Shown here piece after piece: positions 34,308 to 42,945 of a stretch of DNA of 64,000 nucleotides. Below the pieces are notes generated by a model that searched no databases, had not been told where the DNA came from, and saw nothing but the letters and a program-made list of their open reading frames with translations. Source of the stretch: Jatrophihabitans endophyticus (lineage in GTDB: Bacteria > Actinomycetota > Actinomycetes > Mycobacteriales > Jatrophihabitantaceae); NCBI RefSeq assembly GCF_900129455.1, contig NZ_FQVU01000001.1:434001-498000 (forward strand), read 5' to 3'. Made by a program: the position numbers and the translations under genes. How positions within the stretch are numbered: the first letter of the stretch is position 1; every line of letters starts with the position of its first letter.

Positions 34308-35016
34308 CCACGCGCCGGCGCGCCGCGTCGTCGACGGCGCGGGTGAACGCACCGACGAGCCCCTGCAGTGCCAGCGGACGCATGCGCTCGAGGATCGCGA
34401 GCACCTGGTCGTGATCGATCTCGCCGCGCTGGTAGGGTCCCCAGATCGCTCGGGCGAACAGCTCGGTGAGCCCCTCGGCGACCTGCGTCGCGTGGTCGTC
34501 GATGAGCGCGGCCGAGTCGGCCAGCACGCTCGGCGGCACCGGCAGCTCGAGCAGCTCGACGGCCTGGCCGAGCAGCGACGGCGCGGTCCGATAGCTGCCG
34601 TCGTCGTGGATCTCGAGCGCCCCGACGGAGGCGAGGAAGGCGAGCTGCCCGTCGTCGAGGACGCGACCGACCCGCCGCTCCAGCGACGCGCGGTCCAGCA
34701 GCTCGGACTGGTCGGGCAGCCACGGCGCGAGGACCGCGGCCTGCACCGCGAACTCGGCCGGCGCGGCGTCGGGGGGCAGGCGCGCGAGCACGCGGTCGAT
34801 CGCGGCCAGGGTGTAGCCGTGCTCCTGCAGCGTGCGGATGAGCTCCAGCCGCATGCGATGCCGCGCGTCGTAGTACGCCACCCGGCCGCGCCGCTCGGGC
34901 GGCGGCAGCAGCCCCTCGCTTGCGTAGAAGCGCACCGTGCGTACGGTCAAGCCGGTGCGCGCCGCCAGCTCGTCGACGGTGAGGTCACCGTCCGCGGCGG
35001 TCTCGGCACCCGTCAT
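34300..35016 (-). CDS. MerR-family transcriptional regulator
   Basis: The 238-aa protein has an N-terminal MerR winged helix (about 14-80: LTVDELAARTGLTVRTVRFYASEGLL, then PPERRGRVAYYDARHRMRLELI), a coiled coil, and a larger C-terminal domain without metal-binding cysteines, suggesting an organic ligand. The ATG at 35016 starts just before the HTH; an upstream frame to 35202 would cross the divergent promoter region. It is divergent from the thiolase/FadB operon (114 bp), so it probably regulates beta-oxidation genes and itself. Its own promoter looks like TTGTGG-19 bp-TAACGT, the long 19-bp spacer typical of MerR-controlled promoters. Confidence 0.85.
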   Translation of the reverse strand: MTGAETAADGDLTVDELAARTGLTVRTVRFYASEGLLPPPERRGRVAYYDARHRMRLELIRTLQEHGYTLAAIDRVLARLPPDAAPAEFAVQAAVLAPWLPDQSELLDRASLERRVGRVLDDGQLAFLASVGALEIHDDGSYRTAPSLLGQAVELLELPVPPSVLADSAALIDDHATQVAEGLTELFARAIWGPYQRGEIDHDQVLAILERMRPLALQGLVGAFTRAVDDAARRRVER

Positions 35017-35130
35017 GTGCCGCAACGTTAGACGCACGGGTTCCGCACACCACAAACACTGGCACTCCTCGACCGTGACAGTGAGACTGAGAAGATTCCC
35101 GGCTACCCGAACGAAGGACGGAAGCCCTCC

Positions 35131-36345
35131 ATGACCGAAGCATTTGTCTACGACGCGGTGCGCACACCGCGCGGCCGCGGCAAGGACACCGGTTCGCTGC
35201 ACGGCACCAAGCCAGTCTCACTGGTGGTCGGCCTGCTCGACGAGGTGCGCAAACGCAACCCCGAGCTCGACCCGGCCGCCGTCGAGGACGTCATCCTCGG
35301 CTGCGTCTCCCCCGTCGGTGAACAGGGTGCCGACATCGCCCGCACCGCCGCCCTCGCCGCCGGCTACGAGACGTCCGGTCCCGGCTTCCAGCTCAACCGC
35401 TTCTGTGCCTCCGGCCTCGAGGCCGTGAACGTCGCGGCGCAGAAGGTGCGCTCCGGCTGGGAGGACCTCATCCTCGCCGGCGGCGTCGAGGCGATGTCGC
35501 GGGTGCCGATGGGCTCCGACGGCGGCGCGTGGGCCCAGGACCCCGAGACCGCCTACGACACCAGCTTCGTCCCGCAGGGCATCAGTGCCGACCTCATCGC
35601 CACCACCGAGGGCTTCAGCCGCACCGACGTCGACACCTACGCCGCCGAGTCGCAGGACCGTGCCGCGAAGGCTATCGCGAACGGCAACTTCGCCAAGTCG
35701 ATCGTGCCGGTGGTGGACCTCAACGGCAAGATCGTCCTCGACCACGACGAGTTCCCGCGCGCGGGCACCACCGTCGAGAGCCTCGCCGGCCTCAAGCCGT
35801 CGTTCAAGGCACTCGCCGAGATGGGCGGCTTCGACGCCGTCGCGCTGCAGAAGTACCACTGGGTCGAGAAGATCGACCACGTCCACACCCCCGGCAACTC
35901 GTCGGGCATCGTCGACGGCGCGTCCATCGTCGTCATCGGCAACGAGCAGGCCGGCCAGGCCAACGGGCTGCGGCCGCGCGCGCGCATCGTCTCGGTGGGG
36001 GTCGTCGGTTCGGAGCCGACGATCATGCTCACCGGCCCGACGCCGTCCGCGCAGAAGGCCCTCGCCAAGGCCGGGCTCACCGCCGACGACATCGACCTCT
36101 GGGAGCTCAACGAGGCCTTCGCGGCCGTCGTCCTGAAGTTCATGAAGGACCTGAAGGTCCCGCACGAGAAGATCAACGTGAACGGCGGGGCGATCGCGCT
36201 CGGCCACCCGCTCGGCGCCACCGGGGCGATGATCCTCGGCACGCTCGTCGACGAGCTCGAGGCCCGCGACCTGCGCTACGGGCTGGCGACGCTGTGCGTC
36301 GGCGGCGGTATGGGCGTCGCGACGATCGTGGAGCGCGTCTCATGA
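35131..36345 (+). CDS. fadA: acetyl-CoA C-acyltransferase (thiolase) FadA
   Basis: Thiolase performs the last beta-oxidation step, 3-ketoacyl-CoA + CoA to acetyl-CoA + shortened acyl-CoA. The 404-aa protein has the nucleophile C92 in [12 protein letters not shown], the C-terminal [15 protein letters not shown] with the catalytic histidine, and the second cysteine in [12 protein letters not shown]. The ATG at 35131 starts the conserved [16 protein letters not shown]. The stop overlaps the fadB start by 4 bp (ATGA), forming a coupled trifunctional-enzyme operon similar to mycobacterial fadA-fadB. Confidence 0.94.
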   Translation: MTEAFVYDAVRTPRGRGKDTGSLHGTKPVSLVVGLLDEVRKRNPELDPAAVEDVILGCVSPVGEQGADIARTAALAAGYETSGPGFQLNRFCASGLEAVNVAAQKVRSGWEDLILAGGVEAMSRVPMGSDGGAWAQDPETAYDTSFVPQGISADLIATTEGFSRTDVDTYAAESQDRAAKAIANGNFAKSIVPVVDLNGKIVLDHDEFPRAGTTVESLAGLKPSFKALAEMGGFDAVALQKYHWVEKIDHVHTPGNSSGIVDGASIVVIGNEQAGQANGLRPRARIVSVGVVGSEPTIMLTGPTPSAQKALAKAGLTADDIDLWELNEAFAAVVLKFMKDLKVPHEKINVNGGAIALGHPLGATGAMILGTLVDELEARDLRYGLATLCVGGGMGVATIVERVS

Positions 36346-38504
36346 GCGACGTCATCCGCTACGACAAGGACGCCGACGGCGTCGTCACGCTGACCCTCGA
36401 TGACCCCAACGCCCGCGCGAACACGATGAACGACGACTTCCGCTCGTCGCTGTCGGCGGTCGTCGACCGGCTCGAGGGCGAGGACGGCCTCACCGGCGTC
36501 ATCGTGACCTCGGCGAAGGACACGTTCTTCGCCGGCGGCGACCTCAAGGCGCTCATCCGCGTCACCGACGACAACGTCGAGGAGTTCGAGGCCGGCGTCA
36601 ACCGCATCAAGGCCGACTTCCGCCGGCTGGAGAAGCTCGGCAAGCCCACCGTGGCGGCGCTCAACGGCGCGGCCCTCGGCGGCGGCCTGGAGATCGCGCT
36701 CGCCTGCAACCGGCGCATCGCCCTGGACAACCCGAAGTCGCAGTTCGGGCTGCCCGAGGTCACGCTCGGCCTGCTGCCCGGCGCCGGTGGCGTCACCCGC
36801 ATCACCCGGCTGCTCGGCGTCGCCGACGGGCTCATGAAGGTGCTGCTGCAGGGCACCCGCTACAAGGTGGCCGAGGCCGTCGAGGTCGGCATCGTCGACG
36901 AGGTCGCCGCCTCGCCCGAGGCGCTGCTCGCCCAGGCCCGGGAGTGGATCGAGGCCAACCCCGAGACCCAGCAGCCGTGGGACGTCAAGGGATACCGGAT
37001 GCCCGGTGGCGCCCCGACGAGCCCGAAGCTCGGCGGCATGCTCCCCGCCTTCCCCGGCAACCTGAAGAAGCAGCTCAAGGGCGCGCCGATGCCCGCGCCG
37101 CACCACATCATGTGCGCCTCGGTCGAGGGCGCGACCGTCGACTTCGACACTGCGCTCGTGATCGAGGGTCGCTACTTCGTCAACCTGGCCAAGGGTCAGG
37201 TCGCGAAGAACATGATCCAGGCGTTCTGGTTCGACCTGAACTCCATCAACGGCGGCGGCTCGCGTCCCGACGGTCACGAGAAGCGGCTGCCGACCAAGGT
37301 CGCCGTCCTCGGCGCCGGGATGATGGGCGCGGGCATCGCCTACGTCACCGCGCGCAACGGCGTCGACGTCGTCCTCAAGGACGTCTCGCTGGAGGCCGCC
37401 GAGCGCGGCAAGGGCTACTCGCAGAAGCTGCTCGACAAGGCGGTCTCGCGCGGCAAGATCACGCAGGAGAAGGCCGACGAGGTGCTCGCCCGCATCACGC
37501 CGACCGCCGACTACGCCGATCTGGCCGGCACCGACCTCGTCGTCGAGGCCGTCTTCGAGAAGGTCTCGCTCAAGCACGAGGTCTTCGCCGAGGTCGAGAA
37601 GGTCGTCGGCGACGACGCGCTGCTCGGGTCGAACACGTCCACGCTGCCGATCACGTCACTCGCCGAGGGCGTGCAGCGGCGCAAGGACTTCATCGGCCTG
37701 CACTTCTTCTCGCCCGTCGACAAGATGCCGCTGCTGGAGATCATCCGCGGCGAGGAGACCTCGGACGAGGCGTTGGCCCGTGCGCTCGACTACGCGGCGC
37801 TGATCAAGAAGACGCCGATCGTCGTCAACGACAGCCGTGGCTTCTTCACCTCCCGCGTGATCGGGACGTTCGTCAACGAGGCGCTGGCGATGCTCGGCGA
37901 GGGCGTTCACCCGGCGACCATCGAGCAGGCGACGACGCAGGCCGGTTACCCGGTCGGCGCGCTGCAGCTGGCCGACGAGCTCAACCTCGAGCTGTTCCTC
38001 AAGATCCGCAACGAGACGCGGGACGCGATGGGCGACGCCTACGTGCGCCACCCCGCCGAGGACGTCGTCGAGAAGATGGTCGAGCTCGGCCGCGCCGGCA
38101 AGCTGGCCGGCAAGGGCTTCTTCGACTACGACGAGGCGGGCAAGCGCACCGGGCTGTGGAGCGGGCTCGCCGAGACCTTCCCGGTCAAGGGCAACCCGGC
38201 CGACGTCGACCTGCACGAGCTCGGCGAGCGCATGCTGGTCATCGAGGCGGTCGAGACCGCGCGCTGCGTCGACGAGAATGTGCTGATCACGACGGCCGAC
38301 GCGAACATCGGCTCGATCATGGGCATCGGGTTCCCGCCGTGGACCGGTGGCGTGCTGCAGTACGTCAACGGCTACGAGGGCTCGACCGGTCACGGCGTGG
38401 CCGCGTTCGTCCAGCGCGCCGAGCAGTTCGCCAAGGCCTACGGCGAGCGCTTCGAGCCCAACCAGCTGCTGCGCGACAAGGCCGGGTCGGGCGAAGGCTT
38501 CTAG
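36342..38504 (+). CDS. fadB: multifunctional 3-hydroxyacyl-CoA dehydrogenase / enoyl-CoA hydratase FadB
   Basis: The 720-aa fusion catalyses the hydration and dehydrogenation steps of beta-oxidation. Residues about 1-190 are an enoyl-CoA hydratase with oxyanion segments [10 protein letters not shown] and [24 protein letters not shown] linker follows, then the NAD-binding domain with [18 protein letters not shown] (about 322-340) and catalytic [17 protein letters not shown], and finally two C-terminal dehydrogenase domains ([32 protein letters not shown]). The ATG at 36342 overlaps the thiolase stop. Palindrome B1 begins 9 nt after its stop. MerR-type control is likely. Confidence 0.95.
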   Translation: MSDVIRYDKDADGVVTLTLDDPNARANTMNDDFRSSLSAVVDRLEGEDGLTGVIVTSAKDTFFAGGDLKALIRVTDDNVEEFEAGVNRIKADFRRLEKLGKPTVAALNGAALGGGLEIALACNRRIALDNPKSQFGLPEVTLGLLPGAGGVTRITRLLGVADGLMKVLLQGTRYKVAEAVEVGIVDEVAASPEALLAQAREWIEANPETQQPWDVKGYRMPGGAPTSPKLGGMLPAFPGNLKKQLKGAPMPAPHHIMCASVEGATVDFDTALVIEGRYFVNLAKGQVAKNMIQAFWFDLNSINGGGSRPDGHEKRLPTKVAVLGAGMMGAGIAYVTARNGVDVVLKDVSLEAAERGKGYSQKLLDKAVSRGKITQEKADEVLARITPTADYADLAGTDLVVEAVFEKVSLKHEVFAEVEKVVGDDALLGSNTSTLPITSLAEGVQRRKDFIGLHFFSPVDKMPLLEIIRGEETSDEALARALDYAALIKKTPIVVNDSRGFFTSRVIGTFVNEALAMLGEGVHPATIEQATTQAGYPVGALQLADELNLELFLKIRNETRDAMGDAYVRHPAEDVVEKMVELGRAGKLAGKGFFDYDEAGKRTGLWSGLAETFPVKGNPADVDLHELGERMLVIEAVETARCVDENVLITTADANIGSIMGIGFPPWTGGVLQYVNGYEGSTGHGVAAFVQRAEQFAKAYGERFEPNQLLRDKAGSGEGF

Positions 38505-38512
38505 TTCATCCA

Positions 38513-38556
38513 CTTTTGGCGGCGTGACGCGGTATACCGCGTCACGCCGCCAAAAG
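38513..38556. repeat. perfect 44-bp palindrome B1 (CTTTTGGCGGC family)
   Basis: A loop-less perfect inverted repeat centred at 38534/38535 (GGTATACC). The outer arm CTTTTGGCGGC is shared with B2 and B3; the inner arm GTGACGCGGTA is unique to this copy yet perfectly mirrored. It begins 9 nt past the fadB stop and lies before the ribosome site of the next gene, so it probably ends or stabilises fadB mRNA. Confidence 0.92.
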
Positions 38557-38574
38557 CGTGAAGGGAGGGTCGTC

Positions 38575-39714
38575 GTGCCCGGACCGCTCGAGAGTGTCCG
38601 TGTGGTCGAGCTGCCCGCCATCGGCCCCGTGCCGATGGCGGCGATGCTGCTGGCCGACCTCGGCGCCGAGGTGATCCGCATCGACAAGCTCGGCCGCGAC
38701 GACAGCCTCGCCGGGGTGATGAACGCCAGCCCGATGGGGCGCGGGCGCCGCTCGCTCGGACTCGACCTGCGTCGGCCCGGCGCGGCCGAGGTGCTGCTGC
38801 GCCTGGTCGAACGCTCCGACGCGCTGATCGAGGGGTTCCGGCCGGGCGTGGCCGAGCGGCTCGGCATCGGCCCGGACGATGCGCTGGCCCGCAATCCGCG
38901 GCTGGTCTACGGCCGGATGACCGGATGGGGCCAGTACGGTCCGCTCGCCGCGACGGCCGGGCACGACCTCACCTACCTCGCGGTCACCGGCCTGCTGCAC
39001 GGCATCGGGCCGGCCGACGGGCCGCCCGTCCCGCCGGTCAACTACGTCGCCGACTTCGGTGGCGGGTCGATGTTCCTGGTGTCCGGAGTGCTGGCGGCGC
39101 TGCTGCACGCGCGGACGAGCGGCGCGGGTCAGGTGATCGACGCCGCGATGACCGAGGGTGCGTCCTACCTGGGGTCGATGACCCGCGCGATGGTCTCGAT
39201 GGGCGGCTGGCAGGACCGTCGCGAGGCCAATCTGCTCGACGGCGGATCCCCGAACTACCGCTGCTACGAGACCTCGGACGGCAAGTGGCTGGCCGTCGGG
39301 CCGCTCGAACCGCAGTTCTGGGCGACGCTGGTGACGACCCTCGGCCGCGAGGTCGAGGGCACGCCGGGCCCGTACGACCCGGCGCAGTGGGACGCCTGCC
39401 GGCAGTGGCTGACCGAGACCTTCCTGACCCGCACCCGGGACGAGTGGGCCGAGCTGTTCGCGCCGCTCGACGCCTGCGTCGCGCCCGTGCTCACGCTGGC
39501 CGAGGCGCTGGAGCACCCGCACAACGTCGCGCGCGGCTCCTACACCGAGGTGTCCGGCGCCCCGATGCCCGGCCCGGCGCCGTCCTTCTCGCGGACGCCG
39601 GGCGCTGCCGGGACCGTTCCTCGCTCGGGCGCGGACAGCGCGGCCGTCCTCGCCGAGCTGGGGTACTCCGACACCGCCCTTGCCGAGCTGCGCGACGCCG
39701 GCGCCATCGGTTGA
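38575..39714 (+). CDS. alpha-methylacyl-CoA racemase / family III CoA-transferase
   Basis: The 379-aa protein belongs to the CaiB/BaiF class III CoA-transferase fold. The N-terminal GPLESVRVVELPAIGPVPMA and LADLGAEVIRIDK, the GHDLTYLAVTGLLHGIG segment with the candidate catalytic histidine, and the absence of the Asp-containing formyl-CoA transferase pattern favour an alpha-methylacyl-CoA racemase such as mycobacterial Mcr. Such enzymes epimerise 2-methyl-branched acyl-CoAs so that beta-oxidation can proceed, in keeping with fadA-fadB upstream. The GTG at 38575 has AAGGGAGGG 6 nt before it. It is separated from fadB by palindrome B1 and followed by B2. Confidence 0.85.
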   Translation: MPGPLESVRVVELPAIGPVPMAAMLLADLGAEVIRIDKLGRDDSLAGVMNASPMGRGRRSLGLDLRRPGAAEVLLRLVERSDALIEGFRPGVAERLGIGPDDALARNPRLVYGRMTGWGQYGPLAATAGHDLTYLAVTGLLHGIGPADGPPVPPVNYVADFGGGSMFLVSGVLAALLHARTSGAGQVIDAAMTEGASYLGSMTRAMVSMGGWQDRREANLLDGGSPNYRCYETSDGKWLAVGPLEPQFWATLVTTLGREVEGTPGPYDPAQWDACRQWLTETFLTRTRDEWAELFAPLDACVAPVLTLAEALEHPHNVARGSYTEVSGAPMPGPAPSFSRTPGAAGTVPRSGADSAAVLAELGYSDTALAELRDAGAIG

Positions 39715-39719
39715 CCCCT

Positions 39720-39769
39720 CCGCTTTTGGCGGCTCAGCGCAGCATGCTGCGCTGAGCCGCCAAAAGCGG
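39720..39769. repeat. perfect 50-bp palindrome B2 (CTTTTGGCGGC family)
   Basis: A loop-less perfect inverted repeat centred at 39744/39745, half-site CCGCTTTTGGCGGCTCAGCG then CAGCA. The whole 50 bp are identical to the core of B3. It starts 5 nt after the racemase stop and ends before the VOC gene's ATG. Confidence 0.93.
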
Positions 39770-39782
39770 GTAGGCACGAGAT

Positions 39783-40157
39783 ATGGACTACCGACTCGGG
39801 CTGGTCTGCGTGCCGGTGAGCGACGTGGACGCCGCGAAGGACTTCTACGTGGACAGGCTCGGCTTCGTCCCCGATCACGACGACCAGCTGCAGGACGGCG
39901 TGCGCTTCGTCCAGCTGACGCCCCCGGGCTCGGGCTGCTCGATCTGCATCGGCGAGGGCCTGACGACGATGACGCCCGGATCGCTCGAGGGACTGCAGCT
40001 GGTCGTCGCCGACGCGGACGCCGCGCACGCCGAACTCAGTGCGCGCGGCGCGCCGGTCAGCGACGTCGAGGAGCTGCCCTGGGGTCGCTTCGTCTACTTC
40101 AGCGACCCCGACGGCAACGCCTGGAACATCCAGCAGCCGGTGTCACCGAGCCCGTAG
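39783..40157 (+). CDS. VOC superfamily (glyoxalase-like) protein
   Basis: A 124-aa protein with the two-module VOC fold: RLGLVCVPVSDVDAAKDFYVDRLGFVPDHD opens the first module, and LPWGRFVYFSDPDGNAWNIQQP closes the second, as in glyoxalase/dioxygenase-like proteins. Substrate is unknown. The ATG at 39783 lies 13 nt after palindrome B2; a clear ribosome site is not seen (GGTAGGCACGAGAT). It converges on the peptidase gene with 6 nt between stops. Confidence 0.8.
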   Translation: MDYRLGLVCVPVSDVDAAKDFYVDRLGFVPDHDDQLQDGVRFVQLTPPGSGCSICIGEGLTTMTPGSLEGLQLVVADADAAHAELSARGAPVSDVEELPWGRFVYFSDPDGNAWNIQQPVSPSP

Positions 40158-40163
40158 GGCCGC

Positions 40164-41603
40164 TCACCCGAAGGTCGCGGGCTTGGTCTTGTCCCAGAGC
40201 CAGGTGCGGAAGAAGTCGTCCAGGTCCTGACCGGACACCCGCTCGGCGAGCCGGGTGAACTGCGCCGTGGTCGCGTTGCCGTAGCGGTGCTGGGCGGTCC
40301 ACGTCCGCAGCAGCCGGAAGAAGGCCGTGTCACCGATGCGGTGCTGTAGGGCGGCGAGGGTCATGCCGCCACGGTTGTAGACGGCGCTCGAGAACATCGT
40401 GTCGCGCTGCGGATCGGCGATCGACTGGTTCCAGAACGGCGAGGACGCGGCGACTCCGTCGTAGGCGGCCTTCGCGCTGGCGTAGGCCGTCCTGCCGCCC
40501 GTGTGCTCCGCCCACAGCCACGCCGCGTACGTCGCGAAGCCCTCGTTGAGCCAGATGTCGCGCCAGGTGCGGACGGACACGCTGTCGCCGAACCACTCGT
40601 GCGAGAGCTCGTGCGCGATCGTGCCCACGCCGACGACCGAGCCGTACAGCGGCCGGGTCTGCGTCTCGAGGGAGAAGCCGACGTTGGGCAGGTTGTCGAC
40701 GATGGCACCGGTGGAGGTGAACGGGTACTTGCCGAAGGTCTTCGCCCAGTAGTCGGTGATCTCGCCGGTCGTCTCGGAGAAGCGGGCGTCACGCGCCTTG
40801 GCCGCGAGGTCGGGGTCGACGGCGACCAGCTCGGAGATGCCGCCGGCGGTGCGGCCGCTGCGGAAGTTCCACCGGCCGATGTCGATGGTGGCGAGGTACG
40901 TGGCCATCGGCTTGACCTCGTTCCAGACGTAGCGGGTGCCGGCCGCGACGGTGTTCTCGGCCCGCAGCTCGCCGTTCGCGACCACCTTCGTCCCCTGCGG
41001 GACCGTGACGCGGAAGGTGTAGGACGCCTTGTCGCTGGGGTGGTCGCTGCTCGGGAACCACGTGTGCGCGGCGTTGGGCTCGTCGCCGACGAACGCACCG
41101 TCCTTCGTGTACTGCCAGCCGTAGTCGGCGCCGAAGACGATCGGCGAGCCGGTGATCGTCTTCGGCGAGCCGTCGTAGCGGACGGTCACGGCGAAGTGCT
41201 CACCCCGCACAAGCCCGTGCCGCGGCGTGATGACGAGCTCCTCGTCCTCGCGGGTGAAGCGGGCGGCGGCGCCGTCGACGCGGACGGACCGCACGGTCAT
41301 GCCCGACAGGTCGAGGTCGAAGCGGGAGAGGTTCTGCGTGGCCCGGGCACGGATCGTGGCCGTACCCCGCAGCTGCCTGTCGGCGGGGACGTAGCCCAGG
41401 TTCAGGTCGTAGTGCTCGACGTCGAAGCCGCCGTTGCCCAGCTCGGGGAAGTAGGGGTCGCCGACCCCGGCCGCGCCGGGGGTGAAGTGCCGCGAGGCGG
41501 TCGCGGGCGCGGCGGCGGCCGCCGGCACGAGGGACACGGTCAGCAGTCCGCCGGCGGCGATGCCGGTGAGACGGCGCCAGGCTCGGTTCACGCCAGGATC
41601 CAT
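40164..41603 (-). CDS. secreted M1-family zinc metallopeptidase
   Basis: The 479-aa precursor has a Sec signal peptide (RRLTGIAAGGLLTVSLVPAAAAAPA). The M1 N-terminal beta domain follows, then the thermolysin-like catalytic domain with HELSHEWFGDSV (about 329-340) and, 18 residues after the last zinc histidine, the third ligand in LNEGFATYAAWLW. Family M1 aminopeptidases trim N-terminal residues from extracellular peptides. The usual GxMEN exopeptidase motif is replaced by NVGFSLETQ, so the Glu is present but the context is altered; whether it is a true aminopeptidase is uncertain. It lacks the long ERAP-like C-terminal domain, ending DDFFRTWLWDKTKPA, as in short secreted actinobacterial M1 enzymes. 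Confidence 0.9.
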   Translation of the reverse strand: MDPGVNRAWRRLTGIAAGGLLTVSLVPAAAAAPATASRHFTPGAAGVGDPYFPELGNGGFDVEHYDLNLGYVPADRQLRGTATIRARATQNLSRFDLDLSGMTVRSVRVDGAAARFTREDEELVITPRHGLVRGEHFAVTVRYDGSPKTITGSPIVFGADYGWQYTKDGAFVGDEPNAAHTWFPSSDHPSDKASYTFRVTVPQGTKVVANGELRAENTVAAGTRYVWNEVKPMATYLATIDIGRWNFRSGRTAGGISELVAVDPDLAAKARDARFSETTGEITDYWAKTFGKYPFTSTGAIVDNLPNVGFSLETQTRPLYGSVVGVGTIAHELSHEWFGDSVSVRTWRDIWLNEGFATYAAWLWAEHTGGRTAYASAKAAYDGVAASSPFWNQSIADPQRDTMFSSAVYNRGGMTLAALQHRIGDTAFFRLLRTWTAQHRYGNATTAQFTRLAERVSGQDLDDFFRTWLWDKTKPATFG

Positions 41604-41667
41604 TCGTCGCGTTTGGTCGGATCCTCCACAGTCGTCCCCCGGTGAGCCGTGGTCAACCCCCGCCGTA

Positions 41668-41680
41668 GGCTCGGTCGGTG
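41668..41680 (+). promoter_or_regulatory. -10 element and leaderless start of the HipA-like gene
   Basis: GTAGGCTCGGTCGGTG contains TAGGCT ending 6 nt before the GTG at 41678, and no ribosome site. This spacing suggests transcription starts at the GTG. Confidence 0.35.
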
Positions 41681-42508
41681 CTCGCGGAGGTGGTGGCGAC
41701 CCGGTACGTGACGCCGCTGCGCGAGGGCGGGTCGCTGCCGGGGCTGATGGAGGCCGACGACCTCGGGGTCTACGTCGTCAAGTACGTCGGGGCGGGCCAG
41801 GGTCGTAAGGCGCTGGTCGCCGAGATCGTGGCCGGCCAGCTCGCCCGCGCGCTCGGCCTGCCCGTCCCCCGGCTGGTCACGGTGGACCTCGACCCGGCGC
41901 TCGCGGCGAACGAGCCGGACGAGGAGGTGCAGGACCTGCTCCGCGCCAGCGCGGGCCGCAACCTCGGCATCGACTTCCTGCCCGGCGCGCTCGACCTGGA
42001 CGCCGGCGCGTTCGCCGTCGACGCCGACCTCGCGGCCCGGGTGCTGTGGTTCGACGCGCTCGTCGGCAACGTCGACCGGTCCTGGCGCAACCCGAACCTG
42101 CTGTTCTGGCACGGCCGGCCGTACCTCATCGACCACGGCGCGAGCCTCACTTTCCACCACCGGTGGTCCTCGGCGGGGGCGGCCGCGGGCCGGCCCTACG
42201 ACGCGAGCGAGCACGCGCTGATCGGCGCGGGCGGCGACGTCGCGGCCGCGGACGCCGAGCTCGCATCCCGCGTCGACGCGGACCTGCTGCGTTCGGTCGT
42301 GGCCGACGTGCCCGACGAGTGGCTCCGCGACGAACCCGGCTTCGCCTCCCCCGCCGCCGTCCGCACCGCCTACGTGGACGCGGTGCTGGCCCGGCTGGCC
42401 GCCCGGGAGCAGTGGCTGGGTCCGCTGCGCGACACGGCCGCCGCCGCGCCGCGACGGGCGGCCCGGCCATCGGCCCGATCGACCACCCGGCCGGCGTGGC
42501 TGCGATGA
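41678..42508 (+). CDS. HipA-like kinase family protein (no HipB partner)
   Basis: The 276-aa protein matches the short HipA-like kinase family that pairs with DUF3037. Kinase elements are visible: ATP-anchoring lysine in VYVVKYVGAGQGRKALVAEI (K35, with E49 as its partner), catalytic loop NVDRSWRNPN (D123, N128), and an IDHG (151-154) in the place of DFG. It therefore looks like an active Ser/Thr-type kinase, but lacks the HipA N-subdomain, and no HTH HipB antitoxin is adjacent. The GTG at 41678 seems leaderless. The stop overlaps the DUF3037 ATG by 4 bp, so the two proteins are made together and probably act together. Substrate unknown. Confidence 0.75.
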   Translation: MLAEVVATRYVTPLREGGSLPGLMEADDLGVYVVKYVGAGQGRKALVAEIVAGQLARALGLPVPRLVTVDLDPALAANEPDEEVQDLLRASAGRNLGIDFLPGALDLDAGAFAVDADLAARVLWFDALVGNVDRSWRNPNLLFWHGRPYLIDHGASLTFHHRWSSAGAAAGRPYDASEHALIGAGGDVAAADAELASRVDADLLRSVVADVPDEWLRDEPGFASPAAVRTAYVDAVLARLAAREQWLGPLRDTAAAAPRRAARPSARSTTRPAWLR

Positions 42509-42879
42509 GGGTCCCGTTCGAGTACGCGGTGATCCGTGTCGTCCCCCGCGTCGAACGCGGGGAGTTCGTCAACGCCGGCGTCATCGTCTACTGCCCCGAA
42601 CACGCCTACCTGCGCGCGGCCGTCCACCTCGACGAGGCGCGCCTGCGCGCGCTCGACCCCGACGCTCCCGTTGCCGACGTGCACGCCGCCCTGGCCGCGC
42701 TCGCCGGCACCTGCGACGGCGAGGACGGGCCGGCGGCGGCCGACCGCATCGGGCAGCGCTTCCGGTGGCTCACCGCGCCGCGCAGCACCGTGGTGCAGCC
42801 CGGCCCGGTCCACACCGGCCTCACCGCGGGCCCGGACGTCGAGACCGATCGGCTGCTGCGGACGCTCGTGCTGCGCTGA
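42505..42879 (+). CDS. DUF3037 protein, partner of the HipA-like kinase
   Basis: The 124-aa product begins with the DUF3037 signature FEYAVIRVVPRVERGEFVNAGVIVYCP and continues with a short helical domain (AAVHLDEARLRALDPDAPVADVHAAL) and a C-terminal TAPRSTVVQPGPVHTG segment. The family has no known activity; it is regularly encoded next to HipA-like kinases (recalled), as here with an ATGA overlap. It could be a regulator, substrate or antitoxin-like partner of the kinase. Its TGA (42877-42879) lies inside the left arm of palindrome B3. Confidence 0.8.
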   Translation: MRVPFEYAVIRVVPRVERGEFVNAGVIVYCPEHAYLRAAVHLDEARLRALDPDAPVADVHAALAALAGTCDGEDGPAAADRIGQRFRWLTAPRSTVVQPGPVHTGLTAGPDVETDRLLRTLVLR

Positions 42880-42945
42880 CTCCGTCCGCTTTTGGCGGCT
42901 CAGCGCAGCATGCTGCGCTGAGCCGCCAAAAGCGGACGGAGTCAG
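42876..42945. repeat. perfect 70-bp palindrome B3 containing both stop codons of a convergent gene pair
   Basis: A loop-less perfect inverted repeat centred at 42910/42911 (GCATGC). Its core equals B2 and is extended by CTGACTCCGT and its mirror ACGGAGTCAG. The TGA of the DUF3037 gene (42877-42879) and the complementary TCA of the minus-strand gene (42942-42944) occupy equivalent positions in the two arms, so each transcript ends in the same 35-bp stem. It should act as a bidirectional terminator. Confidence 0.95.

Noticed and set aside
38542-39777. Minus-strand frame opposite the racemase gene, bounded by B1 and B2
   Set aside because: It is a shadow of a convincing plus-strand enzyme and contains palindrome-derived peptides at both ends.
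41678-42508. Classical hipBA toxin-antitoxin operon
   Set aside because: No HTH HipB-like gene is present upstream or downstream; the partner is DUF3037 and the kinase is shorter than HipA.
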